Assembly: GCF_002870125.1 (NCBI RefSeq) | Contig: NZ_PNEO01000008.1 | Location: forward strand, 1 to 64,000 | DNA: 64,000 bases | DNA from: Burkholderia sp. WAC0059 | Lineage (GTDB): Bacteria; Pseudomonadota; Gammaproteobacteria; Burkholderiales; Burkholderiaceae | Direction: 5' to 3' | Shown: piece after piece, positions 28,295-36,842 of the stretch | How the letters are laid out: each line of letters starts with the position of its first letter | How positions within the stretch are numbered: position 1 is the first letter of the stretch | Made by a program: the position numbers and the translations under genes | Notes under the pieces: model-generated | Told to the model about the DNA's origin: nothing | The model's database searches: none | The model's input: only the letters and a program-made list of their open reading frames with translations

Positions 28295-28588
28295 TCACAG
28301 GAGGTCCTTCGCGAAGAACGCCGCCGCTTTTTTTGCGATTTCCAGCTCCATCTGCAAGCGCTTGTTCTCCGCTCGCAGGTGCGACAGCTCCATCTGTTCC
28401 GCCGTGACGGCCTTCGCCCCGGGCCCATTCAGCTTGCCGGCCTCGAAAGCCTTCATCCAGTTGCGCAGGGTCTGCGTCGACATACCCAATTCGCGGGCCA
28501 CGGCGCTCACGCCTTGCCCGTCCTTGATTCGCTGCACAGCGGCTTCCTTGAACTCCGCCGTGTACACCTGATGCGGTACCTTGAACAT
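28295..28588 (-). CDS. IS3-family transposase OrfA
   Basis: A 97-residue OrfA with the usual HTH (YTAEFKEAAVQRIKDGQGVS, ARELGMSTQTLRNWMKAFEA) and a leucine-zipper coiled coil (EQMELSHLRAENKRLQMELE). It overlaps the OrfB start by 4 bases, the layout for coupled or frameshifted translation. It is intact, although its partner OrfB is split. Confidence 0.85.
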   Translation of the reverse strand: MFKVPHQVYTAEFKEAAVQRIKDGQGVSAVARELGMSTQTLRNWMKAFEAGKLNGPGAKAVTAEQMELSHLRAENKRLQMELEIAKKAAAFFAKDLL

Positions 28589-28658
28589 CTCTGCTTTCCT
28601 TCGTTTGGGTCGAGTTTATACGCGACCTGCTGGAAGGCGAAATTTCAGGGGAAGCTCA

Positions 28659-29090
28659 CCCCCTGAAGTACCGATGTTTTGCTCGGGCGACTGCTCAGCA
28701 TCCCGGAAACGAGTATTAGTGAGCCGGTATGTTTGATCTTCGCGTAGCGGGCAATGTGGTATGCACCCCAGAACTTGCTGTCCATTGCGGCATGAGCATC
28801 AGCCAACGGCAATTCGCGGAGAGGTCCTGACGGCGTTTGCGCCGTAGAGACGACGACGTGGTCGAACGCGCTTCGGTTCGCAAAGAACGCTTCGACGGCG
28901 GTGGCGTCGCCGGTATCCAGCACCGCGACGGTCGCCCGGGTACGGTGGAGGCAGCCTTGTCCAGCTTCGCGCGATTGCGCGAAGCAATCGTGACGTCGGC
29001 TCCCCGCGCCGCAAATGCCTGCGCGGCAGCTTCGCCGATGCCCGAGCTACCGCCAACTACCAGTACGGACTGCGATTTGAAGGTATTCAT
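28659..29090 (-). pseudogene. Short-chain dehydrogenase, frameshifted and cut by the IS3 element
   Basis: From ATG 29090 the frame gives MNTFKSQSVLVVGGSSGIGE and TIASRNRAKLDKAASTVPG. Near 28945 a frameshift moves the continuation (AVLDTGDATAVEAFFANRSA ... HAAMDSKFWGAYHIAR) to another frame. Homology stops at VLQG exactly at the IS3 end. It is a near paralogue of the intact SDR at 41141-41857. The missing 3' half is not found on the far side of the IS3 element. Confidence 0.8.
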
Positions 29091-29263
29091 AATGTCTTTC
29101 ATTCCTGACCGGAGATCCGGGTGACATATCACACGCGATCCCCGGCGCTAATGGCGTGTCGCGGGTGCTGTATGTTGGTGAAGCTGCACTGTAGCTTTTC
29201 AGATCGGATTGAAATAGGATCTTGTGAAAATGGACTCTTTATTTTTCGTTAAATATTCAGGCC

Positions 29264-29870
29264 ATGATCGATAGCCTGCAAAACTTGGTTACGTTCGGTC
29301 GTATCGTGGCGGCAGGCAGCTTGTCTGCGGCAGCGCGCGAGTTGGGTAGTGGAATCGACCTGGCAATCAGGTTCGGTACGCTCGCCGACTCGTCGATGAT
29401 TGCCCAGGAGCTGGCACCAAACTTTCGGGTCTTGTGCGCTTCTCCGGGCTATATCGGGAAATATGGCGTGCCGGCACATCCGGGCGAGCTTTCCGGGCAT
29501 CGGTGCATCGTGATCGGACGGCATTCTCACGCGGAATGGCGATTCGAAGGCATGAACGCAGCTGCAGTACGGGTTCGAGGAACGCTGATGACGAACGACG
29601 GTGATGCGGCGCACGCGTGGGCGCTGGAAGGTGTCGGCATCGCGCTCAAATCGATCTGGGATGTGGGGGGATGACATCGAATCGGGGCGTCTTCAACGGG
29701 TTTTACCCCAATACTCGATACAGGCAGCTCCGTTGCATGCGGTTTATGCCAATCGCCAGCATCTCGCCACGTGGGTACGGGTCTTTGTCGATTTTGTCCG
29801 CGCACGTCTTGCCGAGCGTTGGCGCTGGCACCAGAATTTGGCAGAGAACGCCGGTTCCGGAACGGGTTAG
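29264..29870 (+). pseudogene. LysR regulator with internal deletion and frameshift
   Basis: ATG 29264 begins MIDSLQNLVTFGRIVAAGSL and AARELG, then jumps directly to SGIDLAIRFGTLADSSMIAQ, losing about 130 residues including most of the HTH. The effector domain runs on to EGVGIALKSIWDVGG. One extra G in a run near 29665 shifts the frame; the end (DDIESGRLQRVLPQYSIQAA ... HAVYANRQHLATWVRVFVDF) is open to 29870. It matches the intact LysR at 41954-42877, so the whole SDR/LysR divergent pair is a decayed duplicate. Confidence 0.75.
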
Positions 29871-30291
29871 CCGAATGTTTCTATCACGTAAACGCGGCGT
29901 GGCTGAAAGCGGGCTGCGGGATGACATTCGACGGCATGCCTCATGGCTACGGTTGGCTGCCGGATTCCCGCTTTACGGTGGGCGAATCGGTCGTCGGTGC
30001 ACGCAGAACAGCTGCGAACGGTCGTCGGACCAGAACGTCATCTGCAACTCGGCGTGATGGAGTGTGTGCAGCCCGCACCACCAACCGAACCGGTAGAGAG
30101 CCGGTGGCGCCGGTAATCGACACAGTCGAATGTTACGAATCCGTCCAGGAGTCCGGCGAGCTGCGCTCCAGCAACGTGACGGATCGCTGGCATGCGGATA
30201 GCGGGTTTGTCAGAGACGGCAATCAGCTTTTCATGCGCGATCGGGCGCGCAACGTTTTGGATTGTTCTCTCGTAGCTGTTCCCGATCACCG
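29871..30291. other. Stretch without a recognisable gene
   Basis: Several overlapping frames are open on both strands, none with a family signature or ribosome site. It lies between the LysR relic and the end of an intact minus-strand LysR, and is probably degenerate coding sequence. Confidence 0.35.
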
Positions 30292-31191
30292 CTAGCGCTG
30301 GACCGTCGTTGCAGTCAACGTGTCGAGGAACGTCGACACGATTTTGCTGTGCTCGCCCACGGCCGTCACCGCGACGACTCGCGCGGCAGCATGGATGTCC
30401 GCGACGCTGATGAAGCGGATGTCCGTGCGATTGCAGTCTCCGGCCGATTTTCCCACCAGCGAGTAGCCCAGACCGGAGGCGATCATGCCCAGCGCGGTGT
30501 GGATGTCGTTCGCGTCGTACGTCGCGACGATATTCGTACCGCAGGCATTCGTCAGTAGTTGTCGCGTGTGCTCAGCAAAATGGCTTTGCGGGTCCCGTGG
30601 ATATGCAATGAAAGCGTCGTCAGCCAGTTCCGCGGCACGAATCGACTTGCGACGGGATAGCCGGTGGCTGGTGGAAAGTGCCGCCACGAACGGATCGTCA
30701 ATGAGATGCGAGAACGTGATTCCGTCGACGGCTTCGACAGCGCCGAGATAACGCGAGATGCCAACCTGGATTCGGCCGTTCAGCAACTGCTCGTTTTGAT
30801 GTTCCGACAGAAGCGTAATCAGCTCGATCTTGACGTTGGGATGGGTGGTGCTGAACGCGCGAATGGCTCGCGGCAGGATGGTGAAGATCGAGGAGCGAGT
30901 ATAGCCGATGCTCAGAACGCCACTTCGACCTGACGCGACGCTTCGTGTTTCTTCCTCGAGCCCCCTAGCCTCGGCGAGTAGGGCCTTGGCGCGAGGGTGA
31001 AAGTAGTGCCCTAGCGCAGTGAGGCCCATCGGGCGTCGTGACCGGTCGAACAGTTCGCCTCCCAGATCCGATTCGAGCAACGACAACTGCATGCTGATGG
31101 CCGTCGGCGCCACATGCAAACGTTCCGCGGCGGCGGCGGCACTCCCGCATGCCACGATCTCGCAGAAGTACCTGAGCTGCTTCAAGTTCAT
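30292..31191 (-). CDS. LysR-family regulator of the RraA-like / MFS operon
   Basis: A 299-residue LysR protein starting at ATG 31191 (MNLKQLRYFCEIVACGSAAA); the 76 codons open upstream are intergenic and on the control region. HTH about residues 1-58, then an effector domain of the NAC/CbbR-like type. It is divergent from two RraA-family aldolase genes and an MFS gene, with 95 bp between starts containing a short dyad, and is likely their regulator. Confidence 0.9.
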   Translation of the reverse strand: MNLKQLRYFCEIVACGSAAAAAERLHVAPTAISMQLSLLESDLGGELFDRSRRPMGLTALGHYFHPRAKALLAEARGLEEETRSVASGRSGVLSIGYTRSSIFTILPRAIRAFSTTHPNVKIELITLLSEHQNEQLLNGRIQVGISRYLGAVEAVDGITFSHLIDDPFVAALSTSHRLSRRKSIRAAELADDAFIAYPRDPQSHFAEHTRQLLTNACGTNIVATYDANDIHTALGMIASGLGYSLVGKSAGDCNRTDIRFISVADIHAAARVVAVTAVGEHSKIVSTFLDTLTATTVQR

Positions 31192-31207
31192 AAATACTGA
31201 TCTTTTG

Positions 31208-31220
31208 ATCGAAAATCGAT
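31208..31220. promoter_or_regulatory. Small dyad between divergent LysR and RraA-like genes
   Basis: ATCGAAAATCGAT is a 5-bp interrupted palindrome just upstream of the LysR start, in an AT-rich divergent control region. LysR boxes have this general T-N11-A dyad form. Assignment is by position only. Confidence 0.3.
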
Positions 31221-31285
31221 GTTTGATATCGAGTTTAATGGCTTTGATAATGTAGTCAAGACCTGCCCGGACATGGAGACGCACT

Positions 31286-31966
31286 TTGAAAGTCATGGAT
31301 GAACTCGCAGCACTGTTGCCATCTGCTTCAAAACTAAGCACTGCTGAGATATCAGATGCGCTCGATGCGCTACGCCTGCCTGGTAGCGCGCACGGGATCG
31401 GCCATATCGCCGGGGGCAAGCGAATTTTCGGGCCCGCCTACACGGTGCGCTATGGCCCCGTGAATTCGGCTAGTCCCGGAACGGTCGGGGATTACCTTGA
31501 TGACACGCCGACAGGCGCAGTCGTGGTGCTCGACAACGCTGGCCGCACGGATTGCACAGTGTGGGGCGGCATCCTGAGCCGGCTCGGCGTGCATCGCGGC
31601 ATCGCCGGAACGGTCATCAACGGTGTCTGTCGCGATACAGCGGAAGCGGACGAGGTCGGTTATCCGCTCTATGCCGTCGGCCGGTTCATGCGTACCGGCA
31701 AGGACCGGGTGCAGGTGGAAACCGTGAACGAAGCCGTCAGCCTTGGGGACGTACGCGTTGAGCCCGGCGATGTCGTCGTTGGAGATCAGGACGGAATCGT
31801 GGTTGTGCCGGCGATCCGAGCCACGGAAGTGTTCGTGCGGGCACTGAGTCTGCATGACGCGGAAGAATCGATTGTACGGGCCACACTGGGCGGCGCGACG
31901 CTGGCCGAGGCCAGGAAGCAGGCTCGGTATTACACACTTCAGCGGCCCGAAGCGGTCGATGCATGA
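31286..31966 (+). CDS. RraA-family protein (4-hydroxy-4-methyl-2-oxoglutarate aldolase-like), first copy
   Basis: A 226-residue RraA-fold protein. TTG 31286 is taken as start because GGAG lies seven bases upstream; ATG 31295 is the alternative. The fold's markers are present: LSTAEISDALDALRLPG near the N-terminus, GIAGTVINGVCRD with the conserved Arg-Asp, and VEPGDVVVGDQDGIVVVP. Class II HMG/CHA pyruvate aldolases share this core; others act as RNase E regulators or are uncharacterised. Pairing with a second copy, an MFS importer and a LysR favours an aldolase or lyase role in organic acid catabolism. Confidence 0.8.
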   Translation: MKVMDELAALLPSASKLSTAEISDALDALRLPGSAHGIGHIAGGKRIFGPAYTVRYGPVNSASPGTVGDYLDDTPTGAVVVLDNAGRTDCTVWGGILSRLGVHRGIAGTVINGVCRDTAEADEVGYPLYAVGRFMRTGKDRVQVETVNEAVSLGDVRVEPGDVVVGDQDGIVVVPAIRATEVFVRALSLHDAEESIVRATLGGATLAEARKQARYYTLQRPEAVDA

Positions 31967-32637
31967 GTGCCAACGTGGAGACTGCTTTGACCTATGCGAA
32001 TGATAGGAGTGCTGTGATTGCCGCGCTGCGCGATTTGGGAGCCGCAACCGTCCATGAAGCCCAGGGTGGACGCGGCGCGTTGTGCTCGGCCATCAAGCCC
32101 GTCGACGTGAATAGTCGACTCGGGGGCCGGGCACTCACGGTCGATGCCGAGCCCGGAGACAACCTGATTCTCCATCACGCGCTGTTGAAGGCGAATCCGG
32201 GGGATGTCCTCGTGGTCGACGCGAAAGGGTATGTCGAGGCGGGGCCGTGGGGGGACGTCCTTTCGGAAGCTGCACAGCTACGCGGGCTCGCCGGATTGGT
32301 GATCGACGGCGCGGTGCGTGATGCCGCAGCGATCGAGGAAATGCGATTTCCCGTGTTTTGTCGCGGTCTGTCGATCAAGGGAACCGGCAAGAATCAGCCC
32401 GGGAAGGTTGGCGTACCGATTGTCATCGGCGGAACCCTCGTGCATACGGGCGACGTGATCATCGGCGATCGCGATGGCGTTGTCGTGATCACGGCCAATG
32501 AGGCGGAGACGGTTCTGGAGCAGGCGAGACGACGTGCGGAGAAGGAGGACAGCTTTCGCAGATCCCTCAGGGCAGGGCGAACCACGGTCGAACTGTTGGG
32601 GCTCGAAGCGGCTATTGAGCGGCTCGGTCTGGAGTGA
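31963..32637 (+). CDS. RraA-family protein (4-carboxy-4-hydroxy-2-oxoadipate aldolase-like), second copy
   Basis: A 224-residue relative of the preceding protein, overlapping it by ATGA, so translation is probably coupled. Seen: LGAATVHEAQGGRGAL, DNLILHHALLKANPGDVLVV, GPWGDVLSEAAQLRGLAGLV, IDGAVRDAAAIEEM with the catalytic-type Arg, and GDVIIGDRDGVVVI. These match LigK/GalC-type CHA aldolases better than the first copy does. The two may form a hetero-oligomer or act on related pyruvate-releasing substrates. Confidence 0.8.
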   Translation: MSANVETALTYANDRSAVIAALRDLGAATVHEAQGGRGALCSAIKPVDVNSRLGGRALTVDAEPGDNLILHHALLKANPGDVLVVDAKGYVEAGPWGDVLSEAAQLRGLAGLVIDGAVRDAAAIEEMRFPVFCRGLSIKGTGKNQPGKVGVPIVIGGTLVHTGDVIIGDRDGVVVITANEAETVLEQARRRAEKEDSFRRSLRAGRTTVELLGLEAAIERLGLE

Positions 32638-32749
32638 CACAACGGCCAGGCAGTCCCGCAGCCCGTCGGGTTGCGGCGACATAGCCCGCCATACTTTGCG
32701 CAGGCTGCCAGTCGGTGGCCGACGAATACACATGATACCGGAGACATTG

Positions 32750-34327
32750 ATGCGCGAATTGAATGTCGAGCGCCCAGCGCGTTTCGCGCGCCTGATTCCA
32801 TTTCGATGGGTGGGCGGCATGCTCGTCCTGATGCTGTGCTTTACCGCATACCTGGATCGCGTTGCCATGTCTGTGACAGTGTTGCCGCTGATGGAGACAC
32901 TGGGAATTTCGTCGGTACAGCTTGGTATGGTGACGACGCTGTTCTCGGTCGGCTATTTCATGTCCCAGATGCCGGCTGCGGCTCTGCTCCAGCGCTTCGG
33001 GTCACGCTCAGTCTTGGCTGTTTCGCTAGCCTTATGGTCCGTCTTTACCGCATTGACCGGGTTGGTCGGCGGACTGGCCAGTTTCGCGGTCGTCCGTGGG
33101 CTGTTTGGCATGGCGGAGTCGCCGATGTTCACGGGCGGCAATCAGTTCTTTAGCAATTGGTTCAAGGAGGCGGAACGGGGGCGCGCAACCTCGCTCATGA
33201 ATGCGGGGGCATTCGCGGCGAGTATCTTCGGCCCGCCACTGGTCGTCGCGATTGTCTCGGCGTTCGGCTGGCGTTCCGTCTACTTCGTATTCAGTGTGGT
33301 TGGGATTGTGCTCGCGATCGTGTGGTATGTCGTCATTCGTACCCGGCCGTCTGAGCATCCCTGGATCAGACGTGAAGAACTGGATGAGCTTGTCGTCGAC
33401 TCCGCGTCGACCCTTGGCCCGGCGAATGACACGAAATCGAGCTGGCGGGTGCTGATGTCGCAGCGATCTTTCTGGGCACTGGCGCTAGGCTATTTTGCCT
33501 CGTTGTGGTGTGTCCAGTTCTTTATCTACTGGTTGCCGTACTTCCTTCAGGTGACGCGACACGTGAGCTTCCATTCGCTGGGAGTCTATGCCAGCGTGCC
33601 CTGGATTGCCATCGTTGTCGCTGTGATTGCCGCTGGCGTGGTGTCTGATTTCCTGCTGGGTCGCGGTTGTTCCCGGTTCGTCGCGCGCAACATCCTGTGT
33701 GCGTCCGGGCTCGCGATTGCGGTCGTATCGCTGGTGGCCAGCACGACTACGTCGACTGTTGTTGGGAATATTCTCTGGATTAGTCTGGCACTCGGTATGG
33801 CGGGGGTGGCTCAGACTTTATCGTGGACCATCGTGGGCGACATAGGCGGGCGCGCCACGTCGATTGTCGGGGGCTGGATGAACATGTGGGGCTTCATCGC
33901 CGCGAGCATCGTTCCGACTCTGGCTCCGCTAATCGGCAGGTTCTACGGATGGAATGCGGCCATCCTTGTTAATGCGTTTGTCGTCCTGATTGGCGTAGCT
34001 GCCTATCTTCTCATCTCGACTGACCGCGATCTCCGGAGCGCTCCCAACGGAGAGAAGGAAGTCATGAAGAAGAGCCGGTTCACAGAAGAACAGATGGTCA
34101 CGATCCTGCGCGAGGCGGACAAGATTCCGGTCGCGGAGGTGGCGAAGAAGCACGGAATCAGCGAGCAGACGATCTACAACTGGCGGCAGCATTTCGGTGG
34201 ACTGGAAGCGTCCGACGTAAAACGGCTGAAGCAGCTTGAGCAGGAGAATGCACGGCTCAAGAAGATGCTGGCCGAGCGTGATCTCGAACTGGACGTCATG
34301 AAGGAGATCAACGCAAAAAAATGGTGA
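32750..34327 (+). CDS. MFS transporter reading in frame into IS3 orfA
   Basis: From ATG 32750 (MRELNVERPARF, preceded by GGAGA) about 425 residues form a 12-helix ACS-type MFS importer: FTAYLDRVAMSVTVLPLMET, VRGLFGMAESPMFTGGNQFF, and a last helix AILVNAFVVLIGVAAYLLIS. After STDRDLRS the frame passes, without a stop, through APNGEKEV into MKKSRFTEEQMVTILREADK, the complete IS3 OrfA with its HTH and coiled coil, ending in NAKKW. The last few native residues and stop were replaced by the insertion. It follows the RraA pair by 112 bp. The transporter core looks intact; whether the fused tail is tolerated is unknown. Confidence 0.75.
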   Translation: MRELNVERPARFARLIPFRWVGGMLVLMLCFTAYLDRVAMSVTVLPLMETLGISSVQLGMVTTLFSVGYFMSQMPAAALLQRFGSRSVLAVSLALWSVFTALTGLVGGLASFAVVRGLFGMAESPMFTGGNQFFSNWFKEAERGRATSLMNAGAFAASIFGPPLVVAIVSAFGWRSVYFVFSVVGIVLAIVWYVVIRTRPSEHPWIRREELDELVVDSASTLGPANDTKSSWRVLMSQRSFWALALGYFASLWCVQFFIYWLPYFLQVTRHVSFHSLGVYASVPWIAIVVAVIAAGVVSDFLLGRGCSRFVARNILCASGLAIAVVSLVASTTTSTVVGNILWISLALGMAGVAQTLSWTIVGDIGGRATSIVGGWMNMWGFIAASIVPTLAPLIGRFYGWNAAILVNAFVVLIGVAAYLLISTDRDLRSAPNGEKEVMKKSRFTEEQMVTILREADKIPVAEVAKKHGISEQTIYNWRQHFGGLEASDVKRLKQLEQENARLKKMLAERDLELDVMKEINAKKW

Positions 34328-35202
34328 GCGTGCCCGCGCGGCGCAAGCAGGTTGCCTACGCGCAAGCGCGGGGCCTGTCGGAGCGACGTGCGTGCGCGCT
34401 GATGTCAGTGGCGAGATCAGCGCTGCACCATGAATCGAAGCTTGCATTGCGGGACGCTCCGGTGCTTGCGGCGATGAGCATCCTGTCGGCGCAGTATCCA
34501 CGTTATGGCTACCGCCGTATCCAGATTTTTCTGGAACGGCAGGGCCATCCGATGAGCGCAGACCGGGCATAGCGGTTGTGGCGACTGGCGGGCTTGCAGG
34601 TGCCGCGCAAGCGCCCGCGTCGGCGCGTGTCGGTGCATCGTCCCCGGCCGCAACCGGCAACAGCAGCACGGCACGTCTGGGCCTACGACTTCGTGTTCGA
34701 TGCGTGCGCCAATGGCCAGCAGTTGAAGTGCCTGACGGTGATCGACGAATACACACGCGAGTGCCTGGCCATCGACGTGGCAGGATCGATCCGGTCTGGA
34801 CGAGTCGTTGAGGTGCTGTCGCAGCTGGTCAGCCTGCACGGTGCGCCGCGTTACCTGCGTTCGGATAACGGGCCGGAGTTCGTGTCATGGGCGATTCTGA
34901 AGTGGGCAGCAGACAACGGCATGGACATGGCGTTGAGCGATCCCGGCAAGCCCTGGCAGAACGGCGCAGACGAGAGCTTCAACGGCAAGTTCCGTGACGA
35001 ATGCCTGAGCCTGGAATGGTTCAGGACCCGGCCGGAAGCGAAGGTCGTGATCGAGCAGTGGCGGCGTCACTACAATGCGATCCGGCCACATTCAAGCCTG
35101 AATTACCTGACGCCCAATGAGTTCAGGCAGCGGTATTGTTCAACTGAAACAATCGAGGCCGTTCTCCAGGATTGAAATGGTCCGGAGAAATCAGGCAGGT
35201 CA
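34021..35202. mobile_element. IS3-family element (second type) at the MFS 3' end
   Basis: The right end reads, on the other strand, TGACCTGCCTGATTTCTCCG ending at 35202. The left end is imperfect (TGACC...TCTCCGGA from 34021) with bases missing, so the exact left boundary is uncertain and no target duplication is visible. orfA starts at 34064. An A7 run at the orfA/orfB junction (about 34315-34321) is a standard slippery site for the OrfAB fusion transposase. Confidence 0.65.
34321..35175 (+). pseudogene. IS3-family transposase OrfB with an in-frame amber codon
   Basis: OrfB starts MVSVPARRKQVAYAQARGLS and runs to QGHPMSADRA, where TAG at 34570-34572 stands in place of a Tyr codon (normal reading Y-R-L-W-R). 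The same frame then continues RLWRLAGLQVPRKRPRRRVS, the catalytic VWAYDFVFDA, YLRSDNGPEF and NGADESFNGKFRDE, to HSSLNYLTPNEFRQRY. A single nonsense change therefore inactivates an otherwise complete rve-type DDE transposase. Confidence 0.8.
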
Positions 35203-35673
35203 GTGTGGCACGAACTGCTTGGATTTTCGTAGCCTCGACAACGGTGGTGACATGGTTGTGTTCAATGGCGCGATAGACGTCGAGCATGACTCATGCCCAT
35301 ACGCCCTTTTTAATATCGATCGGGAAGTTTTGACGGGATAGCAGATTCGCTGGTTTGGCCGGCTTTCACCGTAATACGTTCTCTCATCCGTTTTTTCGAC
35401 ATACAACGGACCGCTTGATCATCGGCAGTGAGCACCTCCACTGTGCTTTCACGCGACCACCAGAGCTGGTGCGAGGTCGGAAATGGTGCTTGGCGGCATA
35501 ACCCTGCACAGAGAATACAACCGGATCGGCACTGGTCTGGGAAACGCTTACGCGACTATCTCACCGTCGCAACGAAGCGTCTCAAGGAATGGAGTTGCCG
35601 GGCAACCGTATTCCTTCATAATTTACGTATCTGAACGTTAAATCTATCCCCCTTCACAGGGCAAGGAGCAATC
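35203..35673. other. Stretch without a recognisable gene, upstream of pirin
   Basis: About 470 bp. A minus-strand frame of 68 codons (35200-35406) has no recognisable motif or ribosome site. The region just before 35674 includes CAAGGAGCAATC, the ribosome site of the pirin gene, and should hold its promoter. Confidence 0.35.
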
Positions 35674-36579
35674 ATGCCATACACGACGAAGACTGAAGCC
35701 GTCCTCAAACGCAAGGTCAACGGTATATTCCGGGGTGCCAGTTTTAACTGGATCGGGGACGGTTTTCGTGTCTCCAATTATTTTCCGTCGGGCCACAACT
35801 TTGCGCATCGGATCAGTCCGTTTCTTCTGTTCGACTACCATGCCCCCTACGTGCATGCTCCAACGAGCCAGTCGGATCGTGGGGTAGGCTCACATCCTCA
35901 CCGTGGGTTCGAAACGGTGACTCTAGCTTGGCAGGGGAGCATTGCGCACCACGACAGCGCAGGAAATTCAGGCGTGATTGGTCCGGGCGATGTCCAATGG
36001 ATGACCGCTGGATCGGGGATTCTGCATAAGGAATATCACGAAGTTGGTTACGCCCGGACCGGTGGTCCGATGCATATGGCACAGATCTGGGTCAATCTCC
36101 CAAGCTGGGCAAAAATGACTGCTCCGAAGTATCAGGGGGTTGTCGACGCGGATATCACTCGGGTTGTGCTACCGGACGATGCAGGTTTCGTACGTGTCAT
36201 TGCCGGGGAATTCGACGGCGTTAAGGGCCCGGTGCAGACGTTCACCCCGCTCAATATGTTTGATATCCGCCTGAATGCCTGCGGGCGCGCTGAATTCGCG
36301 TTTCCAGCTGGACAGAATACCGGGCTGATGGTGATCGACGGCAAGGTTGTGATCAATGGCGAGACCGCTGCACAAGCGCTCGATTTCGCTTTGTTCGATA
36401 ACGAAGGTGAGCGAATACTTGTCGAAGCATCGGCTGACGCGCATCTGCTATTGCTTAATGGTGAGCCGATCAACGAACCCGTCGTGCAGCACGGACCATT
36501 TGTTATGAACACTGAGCAGGAGATTCGCCAGGCAATCGCCGATTTCAACAGCGGAAAATTCGGAGATATGGGCGACTGA
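35674..36579 (+). CDS. Pirin-family protein
   Basis: A 301-residue bicupin of the pirin family with a good AGGAG site. Metal ligands are visible in the N-terminal cupin: SHPHRGFETVTLAWQG, the later QWMTAGSGILHKEYHE, and a C-terminal pirin domain with RVIAGEFDGVKGPVQTFTPL. Bacterial pirins of this type include YhaK/YhhW-like quercetinases and stress-linked regulators. It stands alone on the plus strand, not in an operon, near an ene-reductase and a dehydrogenase that also suggest an electrophile or oxidative-stress theme. Confidence 0.9.
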   Translation: MPYTTKTEAVLKRKVNGIFRGASFNWIGDGFRVSNYFPSGHNFAHRISPFLLFDYHAPYVHAPTSQSDRGVGSHPHRGFETVTLAWQGSIAHHDSAGNSGVIGPGDVQWMTAGSGILHKEYHEVGYARTGGPMHMAQIWVNLPSWAKMTAPKYQGVVDADITRVVLPDDAGFVRVIAGEFDGVKGPVQTFTPLNMFDIRLNACGRAEFAFPAGQNTGLMVIDGKVVINGETAAQALDFALFDNEGERILVEASADAHLLLLNGEPINEPVVQHGPFVMNTEQEIRQAIADFNSGKFGDMGD

Positions 36580-36842
36580 TGGTGCGGCAGAACGAGGTGG
36601 AAGATGTTGATCCCGGACGCTGTTTGTTGACGATGCGGACGGTCTGATGAACAGGTTATATGCCGGATAGCGACATTAACACACAGAGTAGACGTTCTTC
36701 TGTTTGGAAAAAACGTCACTGGTAGACTTCCGGAAAGCTTGATAAAGCGACGCGAAGGTCAGTCGGGATCTTTGAAACCGACCGCCGCCGAGATATCTGA
36801 TGCTCTGGCCGATTGTCGGTTTCCCTGCACCTTTCAGTGCCC

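Larger units (their letters stand above)
24669..28298 (-). pseudogene. IS3-family transposase OrfB, split in three by two insertions
   Basis: Three minus-strand pieces join into one OrfB. Piece 1 (28298 down to 27705) runs from MKFAWIDTQCRQYPL through the DDE residues FASDITYIWTDEG to VLCHSDRGSQ. Piece 2 (26253-26170) continues YASHEFQRKLR, then SMSRKGNCWD after a one-base frameshift in CTGCGCCGAC. Piece 3 (24885-24669) finishes NAPTESFFNSLKNERVHGTR ... RSRRHSSLGFMSPTQFMQDW. The peptide continuity across both junctions proves the nested order. Confidence 0.8.
24630..28658. mobile_element. IS3-family element carrying nested IS110 and IS30 insertions
   Basis: Imperfect terminal repeats bound the unit: TGAGGTTCCCC...TTTTTCGCCTTCCAG at 24630 and, on the other strand, TGAGCTTCCCC...ATTTCGCCTTCCAG ending at 28658. 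Removing the IS110 (24886-26169) and IS30 (26254-27704) plus its 3-bp duplication restores an IS3 element of about 1.29 kb with orfA and orfB on the minus strand. Flanks GAG and CCC do not match, so no target duplication survives; an adjacent deletion is likely. Confidence 0.75.

Noticed and set aside
32498-34327. A 609-codon protein starting at 32498
   Set aside because: The first 84 codons overlap the RraA-like gene and lack likeness; the MFS gene starts at 32750.
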